Shown here piece by piece: positions 7,557 to 13,798 of a stretch of 33,227 nucleotides of DNA. A program made the translations under genes and the position numbers. This DNA is from Bacillota bacterium (GTDB lineage: Bacteria; Bacillota; Clostridia; Lachnospirales; Lachnospiraceae), in the NCBI GenBank assembly GCA_023409535.1, contig JAEYGZ010000016.1, positions 1 to 33,227 of the forward strand, read 5' to 3'. Under the pieces are notes generated by a model that saw only the letters and a list, made by a program, of their open reading frames with translations, was not told where the DNA came from and did no database searches. Each line of letters begins with the position of its first letter. The stretch's first letter is position 1.

Positions 7557-8534
7557 ATGAAAAAACTACTCTCTTACAAGTTTACCCCCTTCCTCTTTAC
7601 CCTTTTCATTATTGGTATTTTCTATCTTCTTGGATCACTTCCCGGCAAGGAGAATACCCAGGAAGCCGCATTTACACAAAGCACTGTGTCCGTGACGCCT
7701 TCACCGGCGCCGGACCGGGCCGCGGAAACATCTGATCTGACCTTATCCGTTCGTAACACTTCCATAACAATCGGCGAGGATAAGCAGGCGGTGATAGACA
7801 AATTCGGTCTTCCCGGCCGGATTGATAAGACGGAATACGGATTTGATTATTATATTTATAATAATGACTATTCCCATATGGCTTTTATTGCGGTTCAGGA
7901 CAATAAGGTCGTCGGTTATTACACCGATTCTGCTGATTTTAATTATCAAGGGGTACACCGCGGCAATACTGTCAGTCAGCTGAATAAAGCCTTGAAACAG
8001 CAGTTTGAGCTCTCCGAGGCTATTACATATTCAAATTCGACAAGTACAATTAAGATTCTTATGGATACACTGGAGTCAAAGACCGTTACCGGCATTTATA
8101 TTCTTCCAAAGGACGCAAGCCCCAAGGATTATTCCAAGGAGACCGTAAGAGGCATTGAAGCATTGCTCTATGACCTGACCAACTCTGCCCGGGCGCACAA
8201 CAAGCTCTCACCCTTATCCTGGTCCTCCTCCGCCTCTCTTGCCGCAAGAAAACACAGCAATTCCATGTCGGTCAACAATTTTATTGCTCATACCGATCCC
8301 GAGCGGAGATCTCCCGGCGAGCGTCTGGCCGCAGAAGGAATTGCTTATGTAAAATGTGGAGAAAATATCATTGCGGGTTATGACGATGCAATCCTGTCCG
8401 TACATCACCTGTATAATTCCAAAAGCCAGCGGGGAAACCTGCTGAGTAAGACCTATCGCTATACCGGCGATGGATTTTCCTACACCAAAGACAGCGAACA
8501 TAAAACCTATCTTACCCAGGATTTTTATCGTTAA
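7557..8534 (+). CDS. Secreted CAP (SCP/PR1)-domain protein with CAP-associated N-domain
   Basis: The 325-residue protein starts with a lysine-rich signal anchor (about residues 3-27) and an S/T/P linker. It then carries a CAP-associated domain similar to the N-half of YlbC-like proteins (about 60-155, including IGEDKQAVIDKFGLPGRID and VVGYYTDSADF) and a C-terminal CAP domain (about 200-325) with the LARKHS-like helix, FIAHTDPERRSPGERL and KCGENI. CAP proteins of Firmicutes are exported, with roles in envelope or spore biology that are mostly undefined. SD-like GAGG lies about 11 nt upstream. About 77 nt separate it from the following nuclease-like gene, with no terminator between, so read-through is possible. 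Confidence 0.85.
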   Translation: MKKLLSYKFTPFLFTLFIIGIFYLLGSLPGKENTQEAAFTQSTVSVTPSPAPDRAAETSDLTLSVRNTSITIGEDKQAVIDKFGLPGRIDKTEYGFDYYIYNNDYSHMAFIAVQDNKVVGYYTDSADFNYQGVHRGNTVSQLNKALKQQFELSEAITYSNSTSTIKILMDTLESKTVTGIYILPKDASPKDYSKETVRGIEALLYDLTNSARAHNKLSPLSWSSSASLAARKHSNSMSVNNFIAHTDPERRSPGERLAAEGIAYVKCGENIIAGYDDAILSVHHLYNSKSQRGNLLSKTYRYTGDGFSYTKDSEHKTYLTQDFYR

Positions 8535-8611
8535 GCTATTGCATTCCCCTGTAAAATCGGCTATTCTAACTAATAGAAAACAACGAATACCGCAAGGATG
8601 TGAGGATAGCC

Positions 8612-9364
8612 ATGGACAAGCAGCTCTTTTTGCAAGCCTGCGACGAAGTAATCGGCCGGCAGCAGGGGGTAAACGGAATAGGAACCTTAGGAGAAAAGAC
8701 GGTCCATTCGGTATTAAAATGTTATCTTTCACCGGAGCACCTCAACCATGAAGTCAAGGTTGGGGGGTTTGTTGCAGACATCTGTACAGGCAATGAAATT
8801 ATCGAGATTCAGACCCGCAGCTTTGATAAGCTTCGAAGAAAGCTCACCGCCTTTTTAGCCTTCGCACCGGTTACGGTGGTCTATCCTATCCACAATACCA
8901 AATGGATTCGCTGGATTAATCCACAGACCGGTGAAATCAGTCCACGGAGAAAATCTCCGAAGAGCGGTTCCCCCTACAGTATATTTCCGGAGCTTTATAA
9001 GATCAAAAACTATCTGGATCATCCCAATCTCAGCTTCAGGATCATTATGATGGATCTGGAAGAATACCGGATTTTGGACGGTTGGAGTGAGGATAAGAAA
9101 AAAGGGTCCACAAAAAGCGACCGCATTCCTACGGAGCTGGTGGAGGAGCTCTGTATCGGCGGAAAGGATGGCTATCAGCTTCTGATCCCAAATAACCTGG
9201 AGGCGGAATTTACGGCGAAGGATTACAAGAAAGCCTCCGGAATGCCGCTGAAGGCTTCCCGGACCGCACTTCATGTGCTGCATTATGTCGGCGCCGTAGA
9301 ACGCATCGGAAAGAAAGGCAATACTTTTATTTATAGAAAAATTGGAGGTAAGAAGCATGAGTGA
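8612..9364 (+). CDS. Unrecognised protein: PD-(D/E)XK-like nuclease core plus winged-helix tail
   Basis: I do not recognise this 250-residue family by name. Residues 25-95 look like a restriction-endonuclease fold core: GEKTVHSVLKCYL with E28 in a first helix, a strand HEVKVGGFVADI with D56, then EIIEIQT with E65 and Q67 nine residues on, followed by a helix and strand (FDKLRRKLTAFLAFAPVTVVYPI). This gives an E...D...ExQ signature in which Q replaces the usual K. Residues about 172-245 read as a winged helix (FTAKDYKKASGMPLKASRTA then VGAVERIGKKGNTFIYRK). The start is the ATG at 8612 with GAGG 6 nt upstream; the GTG at 8600 has its AAGGA too close. It overlaps the S1-domain gene by 8 nt. Nucleic-acid binding or cleavage is an inference. 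Confidence 0.75.
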   Translation: MDKQLFLQACDEVIGRQQGVNGIGTLGEKTVHSVLKCYLSPEHLNHEVKVGGFVADICTGNEIIEIQTRSFDKLRRKLTAFLAFAPVTVVYPIHNTKWIRWINPQTGEISPRRKSPKSGSPYSIFPELYKIKNYLDHPNLSFRIIMMDLEEYRILDGWSEDKKKGSTKSDRIPTELVEELCIGGKDGYQLLIPNNLEAEFTAKDYKKASGMPLKASRTALHVLHYVGAVERIGKKGNTFIYRKIGGKKHE

Positions 9365-10343
9365 CGAAATCAAAGAGTTAATGGAAAATGAAACTGCGGA
9401 AGTATCTGCCCCGGCTGATGGCGAGCCTGCAGCGGAACCGGTTCCTTCCATGGATGATTTTAAAGAAGAGATTGCCCGTTCCTTTAAGAAGATAAAGGAA
9501 GGCGACATTATAAAGGGTACCGTAATCGGTATCTCAGAAGCAGAGGTCATTCTGGATCTTGGGTATTATACGGAAGGTATCATTAAGCTTGAGGAGCTGA
9601 GCAATGATCCCTCCTTCTCCATCAAAGCAGATGTAACCCTCGGGGAAGAGCTTTCCGGTATGGTGATCCGTGAGGATGACGGTCAGGGTAATATCCTCCT
9701 TTCCAGAAAGCGTGCAGATGACGTGCTTTCCTGGAATAAATTAAAGGAAGCTCTGGAGCATAAGACCGTGCTTCGTGTGAAGATTGCACAGGCAGTGAAT
9801 GCCGGTGTTGTTGCATATTTATACGGTGTTCGTGCTTTCATTCCCGCTTCCCAGCTATCTCTGGCATATGTGGAAAACCTGGAGGCCTGGGTCGGAAAAG
9901 AAGTGGATGTTATCGTCATTACCGTGTCCCCTGAGGATAAGAAATTGGTTCTGTCCGGCAAGGAAGTGGAACGAGCCCTTGATCAAAAGGAAAAGAAGAG
10001 TAAAATCTCCCGGCTTCAGACCGGTATTGTAACTACCGGTACTGTGGAAAAAATCGCTCCTTACGGTGCGTTTGTGAATATCGGAGAAGGTCTGACCGGA
10101 CTTGTTCACATCTCACAGATCTGCGGCAGGCGAATCAAATCCCCCAGCGAGGTGATTAAGGAAGGCGAGACTGTTACCGTGAAGATTCTGGAGGTAAAGG
10201 ACGGTAAAATCAGTTTAAGTATGAAGGCTGTGGAGGAGAAGGAGGAAGTCCTTGAAGAAGCGGAAGAAGCTCCTTCCACCTATTCTACCGGTGAAGAGGC
10301 TACCACCGGCCTTGGCGCGTTATTAAAGAATATCAAGCTGTAA
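9357..10343 (+). CDS. S1 RNA-binding domain protein (RpsA-like, three S1 repeats)
   Basis: A 328-residue protein with an acidic, low-complexity N-terminus (residues 1-35) and three OB-fold S1 domains: about 48-118 (EGDIIKGTVIGISEAEVILDLG), about 125-205 (KTVLRVKIAQAVNAGVVAYLYGVRAFIPAS) and about 222-295 (GTVEKIAPYGAFVNIGEGLTGLVHISQI). The last is the most canonical. It ends in an acidic tail and LGALLKNIKL. Clostridia encode such short RpsA-like proteins that bind mRNA or the 30S subunit; the exact role is unsettled. The start is the ATG at 9357 with GGAGG 8 nt upstream; an in-frame TTG at 9342 precedes that site and is unlikely. Overlap with the preceding gene suggests coupled translation. 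Confidence 0.9.
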   Translation: MSDEIKELMENETAEVSAPADGEPAAEPVPSMDDFKEEIARSFKKIKEGDIIKGTVIGISEAEVILDLGYYTEGIIKLEELSNDPSFSIKADVTLGEELSGMVIREDDGQGNILLSRKRADDVLSWNKLKEALEHKTVLRVKIAQAVNAGVVAYLYGVRAFIPASQLSLAYVENLEAWVGKEVDVIVITVSPEDKKLVLSGKEVERALDQKEKKSKISRLQTGIVTTGTVEKIAPYGAFVNIGEGLTGLVHISQICGRRIKSPSEVIKEGETVTVKILEVKDGKISLSMKAVEEKEEVLEEAEEAPSTYSTGEEATTGLGALLKNIKL

Positions 10344-10405
10344 TACTGTAATGCACTGTTTGGAAGACATTTTGTTGATTTCGCAACAGCTCCTTGTCAT
10401 AAATT

Positions 10406-10451
10406 CAGGCTGTAAATACACTGCCATAAGGCAATCTGTATTTACAGCCTG
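10406..10451. terminator. Bidirectional terminator between the S1 gene and the alarmone synthetase
   Basis: Perfect 14-nt arms (CAGGCTGTAAATAC and its complement) enclose an inner TGCC/GGCA stem. T-rich sequence follows on the plus side and the AAATTTATGAC region on the minus side. It lies 62 nt after the S1 gene stop and 5 nt after the stop of the convergent synthetase gene. Confidence 0.8.
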
Positions 10452-10456
10452 ATTGT

Positions 10457-11260
10457 TTAATTGCGAAACCCAAATAGAATTCTCTTTTTCCCTGATTTCC
10501 CGGAAGACTTTCCCTCCTTCTTCCCGCCAGTATCCTGCGGCTGCCCCTCACCCTCGATAATCTTACCGAAGCTCTCAGCCACCACATCCTTATAGGCTGA
10601 AACCAGCTCCTCCTGATAACCCTCCAGGCGATCCTGGCTAAAGCTCTTGATTTCTTCATTTAAGGACAGCATTTTCTGATCCAGATAAGATACGATATCC
10701 GAGCATTCCTTTAATTCCTTGCTTATATGTTCCGGCGCATTACCTTCGAATTTATAATATATCTTGTGCTCCAGACTCGCCCAAAAATCCATTGCAATGG
10801 TCCGAATCTGAATCTCGACCTTGGTGTCAACCGTACGGTCTGTTAAAAAAACAGGGATGGATATAATCATATGATAACTGGTATAGCCATTTGCCTTCGG
10901 ACACATGATGTAGTCCTTAACCTTTAAGACCTTGATGTCACTCTGCTTGGACAGCAGATCTGCAATCCGGTAAATATCAGAAGTAAAGGAACAGATAATT
11001 CGTATTCCTGCCACATCATTCACATAATTTATGATATTATCCACAGTAAGCTCCCTGCCGTTATGACGGAGTTTTTTTGCGATACTCTGCGGAGTCTTCA
11101 ATCTTGATGTAATATGCTCTATAGGATTATATTGATTCGCCAGTTTAAATTCATTATTTAATATCTCTAACTTCGTATTTACCTGCTTCAAAGCTGCATC
11201 GTACAGAAGCAGTGCGTTACTCCATTCCTCCGCCTCATCGTAAAACATGGGGAGATCCAT
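10457..11260 (-). CDS. Small alarmone (p)ppGpp synthetase, RelQ/YjbM-like
   Basis: A 267-residue single-domain member of the RelA/SpoT synthetase family without hydrolase, TGS or ACT domains. It should transfer pyrophosphate from ATP to GDP/GTP to make (p)ppGpp. Synthetase motifs are clear: TSRLKTPQSIAKKL (51-64), DVAGIRIIC (82-90), YIMCPKANGYTSYHM (117-131), VEIQIRT (148-154) and ASLEHKIYYK (161-170). RelQ proteins are usually about 210-220 residues; this one carries a longer C-terminal helix and a basic, glycine-rich end (about 235-260, GGKKEGKSSGKSGKKR) that could contact RNA or the ribosome, which is an inference. It is a single-gene unit with its own promoter at 11278-11307. Confidence 0.93.
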   Translation of the reverse strand: MDLPMFYDEAEEWSNALLLYDAALKQVNTKLEILNNEFKLANQYNPIEHITSRLKTPQSIAKKLRHNGRELTVDNIINYVNDVAGIRIICSFTSDIYRIADLLSKQSDIKVLKVKDYIMCPKANGYTSYHMIISIPVFLTDRTVDTKVEIQIRTIAMDFWASLEHKIYYKFEGNAPEHISKELKECSDIVSYLDQKMLSLNEEIKSFSQDRLEGYQEELVSAYKDVVAESFGKIIEGEGQPQDTGGKKEGKSSGKSGKKRILFGFRN

Positions 11261-11277
11261 TTCATCACAACCTTTGT

Positions 11278-11307
11278 ATTATATTCGTATGCCCATTCAC
11301 TTGTCAT
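11278..11307 (-). promoter_or_regulatory. Promoter of the alarmone synthetase gene
   Basis: On the minus strand ATGACA (11307-11302) and a perfect TATAAT (11283-11278) are 18 nt apart, placing transcription about 12 nt before the start codon, so the leader is very short. The AT-rich DNA from 11308 to 11555 contains overlapping ATGAACA/TGTTCAT elements but no gene I can support. Confidence 0.7.
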
Positions 11308-11555
11308 GAATCATGTTCATAATTTGTTCATTTCTATTTTCATTCCCGCGCATGTTTTTGGCGCAGTCTCTATTTTGGAGATTAAGCCTGCATCCGTCAT
11401 CGCTTAACCAACGACCTTAGTATAGCATAGAAATATGAACAATTTTTGAAGTTTTCAAATCTTAATAAAAAATTAATGAATCGTCACCGTTGTATATAAT
11501 TTTAGTACGAATTGATTACTTTCATAATATTTCTAAAAAAGTTTTTAAAAATGTG

Positions 11556-11585
11556 TTGACAATACATGCAATTCGTGGATATAAT
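11556..11585 (+). promoter_or_regulatory. Strong promoter of the leader peptide and ABC exporter
   Basis: Perfect TTGACA (11556-11561) and perfect TATAAT (11580-11585) with an 18-nt spacer. Both hexamers match consensus, which suits a constitutively started transcript controlled later by attenuation. Confidence 0.88.
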
Positions 11586-11619
11586 ATTGGCAGACTATTA
11601 CAGAAAGTGAGGTAAGCAC

Positions 11620-11715
11620 ATGTTTAGCTATAATAAATTCAGAGCACTTGCATTATATGGCAACTCCATAATGAATTCTATATGTGATATTACCTCATGG
11701 ATTCGAAAAGATTGA
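11620..11715 (+). CDS. 31-residue leader peptide upstream of the ABC exporter
   Basis: This ORF encodes a 31-residue peptide that begins MFSYNKFRALALYGNS and ends ITSWIRKD. It has a consensus promoter 35 nt upstream and a good ribosome binding site (AAGTGAGGT) about 7 nt before the ATG. It is followed by a hairpin, a strong intrinsic terminator and then two ABC exporter genes. This order is that of bmrB-bmrC-bmrD in Bacillus subtilis, where translation of a short leader controls read-through into a heterodimeric multidrug exporter. I see no sequence similarity claim to make with BmrB; the parallel is in arrangement. Its 3' codons can pair with either its own ribosome binding site or the terminator arm. 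Confidence 0.75.
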   Translation: MFSYNKFRALALYGNSIMNSICDITSWIRKD

Positions 11716-11724
11716 CTGTGATCT

Positions 11725-11765
11725 CATATCCTTTCCTGCCCTGCTGCCAGCAGAAACCGGATATG
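11725..11765 (+). promoter_or_regulatory. Leader RNA hairpin between leader ORF and terminator
   Basis: CATATCC (11725-11731) pairs with GGATATG (11759-11765), and inside it CTGCT/AGCAG (11741-11753) forms a second stem with loop GCC. It begins 10 nt after the leader stop codon, so a ribosome at the stop would not disrupt all of it. It would bring the leader ORF and terminator closer in space. Confidence 0.55.
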
Positions 11766-11790
11766 GGTTACAAAATTTTTTGAATATTAT

Positions 11791-11826
11791 GCCGTGGTAT
11801 TATCATACCACGGCTTATTTTTTTGC
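11791..11826 (+). terminator. Attenuator terminator upstream of the ABC exporter
   Basis: A perfect 10-bp stem GCCGTGGTAT / ATACCACGGC with loop TATC (11791-11814) is followed by TTATTTTTTT. It lies between a promoter with its leader ORF and the exporter genes, so exporter expression needs read-through unless another promoter lies in 11827-11978. That interval has a lone TTGACA near 11900 but no matching -10 that I accept. Confidence 0.9.
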
Positions 11827-11978
11827 TTGTATTCAAAAAAATTATCTTCCGAGGACATGAGGCGGAACAGGTCCGTAGTAGAATGAATTGGACGTAACTT
11901 TTGACACAATTAGCATTAGAGCCTGCGCTCTGATGAATGCGCAGCATACATAGCGGTATGCTGGAATGGGAGAATGAA

Positions 11979-13739
11979 ATGAAAAAAATATCAAGGTATA
12001 TCATGAAATACTGGTTTGCTTATCTGCTGGCAATTCTATGCATCGTGATCGCCGTATCTTTGGATATGCTGTCACCGCAGGTCACAAAGCGGATTATAGA
12101 TAATGTCATCGTTGGAGGAGACATGGATCTTCTGCCAAAATTACTTATCATGATTTTTATTATCGGTATCGGAAGATGTATCTTCCAATACCTGAAGGAA
12201 CTGATCTTTGACCTGGTCAGCTCCAAAATATCACTGAATATCAGACGGGACCTGTTTAATCATATCCAGAGCCTGTCGCTGAACTTTTTTGACAAGAACA
12301 ATACAGGGGAGCTGATGTCCCGCGTAAAGGATGATGTGGACCGTATCTGGGCTGCAGTAGGCTTTGTAAGTATGTTAATTATCGAGGTTATCATCCACAC
12401 CTCCATCGTACTGTACTGTATGTATAACCTGAGTCCGACGCTGGCGATACTGCCCACAATTGCTATGCCCTTAATGGCCGCTCTTGCACTCTTAATGGAG
12501 AAAAAGCTCGGCAAGATCTATGAGGCTATCAGTGAGGAGAACGCCCAATTAAATACGGTTGCCCAGGAGAACCTGTCCGGTGTACGTACGGTTAAAGCGT
12601 TTGCAAGAGAAAAGCATGAGATTACGAAGTTCCTGTCCCATAATAAACGTTATTATGATCTCAATATGCAGCAGTCCAAGGTATTTATCAAGCTTTACCC
12701 GTATTTTCAATTTGTCACCAAGCTGCTGCCGATGGTTGTAATCATGCTTGGCGGATACCTGGTGATGCAGGATAATATCTCCTTAGGTACCCTGGGCGCT
12801 TTTGCAGAGTACTCCACCAATATCGTATGGCCTATGGAAATGCTTGGCTGGCTATCCAATGATTTTGCATCAGCCGTTGCCTCCACCAAAAGAATTAATA
12901 AGATTTATACTGAAAAGCCGATGATTGTTGAGCCGGAGAAGCCGGTTCTTCTGGAGGAGGTAAACGGATCCGTCAGGTTTGACCAGGTTTCCTTCACCCT
13001 TGGGGAGAAAAATATTCTGTCAAAGATCAGCTTTGATCTGGCTTCAGGTAAGACCATCGGTATTATGGGAGCCACCGGAACCGGCAAGAGCTCCATTATC
13101 AATCTGCTGCAGCGCTTTTATGATACCAGTGAAGGGGAGATCTACTTGGACGGGGTCAATATTAAGGAGCTGAGCCTGAAGCAGCTGCGTAAGAGTATTT
13201 CCCTGGTAATGCAGGATGTATTTCTTTTCTCCGATACCATTAATGAAAATGTAAAAATGGGGAAGCGTGATTTCATATGCGAAGACGAAGTGGTGGAAGC
13301 GGTTAATCATGCACAGGCCAGAGATTTCATTGAACGGATGGATGAGCAATATGAGACCATCGTCGGGGAACGCGGTGTCGGCTTGTCAGGCGGTCAGAAG
13401 CAGCGCATCAGTATCGCAAGAGCATTGGCCAAGAAGACACCCATTCTTGTTCTTGATGATTCCACCTCGGCACTTGACATGGAGACAGAGCTTGAGATTC
13501 AGCGTGCACTGACGCAGGTAGAGGCGACGAAGATTATTATCGCCCATCGTATCTCGGCTGTCCGCAATGCAGATGAGATCATCATATTAGAGGATGGCCA
13601 AATTGCGGAACGCGGCACCCATGAGACCCTGCTGCAGAACAAGGGCTACTATTACAAAACTTATATGGCACAATACGGTGACTACCTGAACTCCGGGGAA
13701 GTCAGCGAAGATGTGCAGAATGAACTGGAGGCTGTATAA
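11979..13739 (+). CDS. Heterodimeric ABC exporter subunit with degenerate ATP site (BmrC/YheI-like)
   Basis: A 586-residue fused exporter: six membrane spans in residues 10-305 and a C-terminal ATPase domain. Walker A is GATGTGKS (about 364-371), the signature is canonical LSGGQ (469-473), and Walker B ends in D493-D494 (VLDDSTSALD), so the catalytic glutamate is aspartate. The H-loop is IIIAHRIS. In heterodimeric exporters such as BmrCD and TM287/288, one subunit has exactly this replacement. The partner is the next gene. I choose ATG 11979 because GGGAG lies 6 nt upstream; an in-frame ATG at 11937 has no ribosome binding site. The likely role is efflux of drugs or lipophilic compounds, under leader-peptide attenuation. 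Confidence 0.93.
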   Translation: MKKISRYIMKYWFAYLLAILCIVIAVSLDMLSPQVTKRIIDNVIVGGDMDLLPKLLIMIFIIGIGRCIFQYLKELIFDLVSSKISLNIRRDLFNHIQSLSLNFFDKNNTGELMSRVKDDVDRIWAAVGFVSMLIIEVIIHTSIVLYCMYNLSPTLAILPTIAMPLMAALALLMEKKLGKIYEAISEENAQLNTVAQENLSGVRTVKAFAREKHEITKFLSHNKRYYDLNMQQSKVFIKLYPYFQFVTKLLPMVVIMLGGYLVMQDNISLGTLGAFAEYSTNIVWPMEMLGWLSNDFASAVASTKRINKIYTEKPMIVEPEKPVLLEEVNGSVRFDQVSFTLGEKNILSKISFDLASGKTIGIMGATGTGKSSIINLLQRFYDTSEGEIYLDGVNIKELSLKQLRKSISLVMQDVFLFSDTINENVKMGKRDFICEDEVVEAVNHAQARDFIERMDEQYETIVGERGVGLSGGQKQRISIARALAKKTPILVLDDSTSALDMETELEIQRALTQVEATKIIIAHRISAVRNADEIIILEDGQIAERGTHETLLQNKGYYYKTYMAQYGDYLNSGEVSEDVQNELEAV

Positions 13740-13754
13740 GCCTGTATTATCCCT

Positions 13755-13773
13755 GCGTGCAATTCCTGCACGC
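13755..13773 (+). promoter_or_regulatory. Intercistronic hairpin between the two exporter genes
   Basis: GCGTGCA / TGCACGC, a perfect 7-bp stem with loop ATTCC in the 59-nt gap, with no U-run after it. It may stabilise or mark a processing site in the mRNA; it does not look like a terminator. Confidence 0.5.
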
Positions 13774-13798
13774 TGCAGATACATGAATGGAGGTTATT

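Noticed and set aside
11855..11890. Nine-codon ORF (ATG AGG CGG ...) just after the attenuator terminator
   Set aside because: Its GAGG is only 2 nt from the ATG, and there is no other support; a second leader peptide cannot be claimed.
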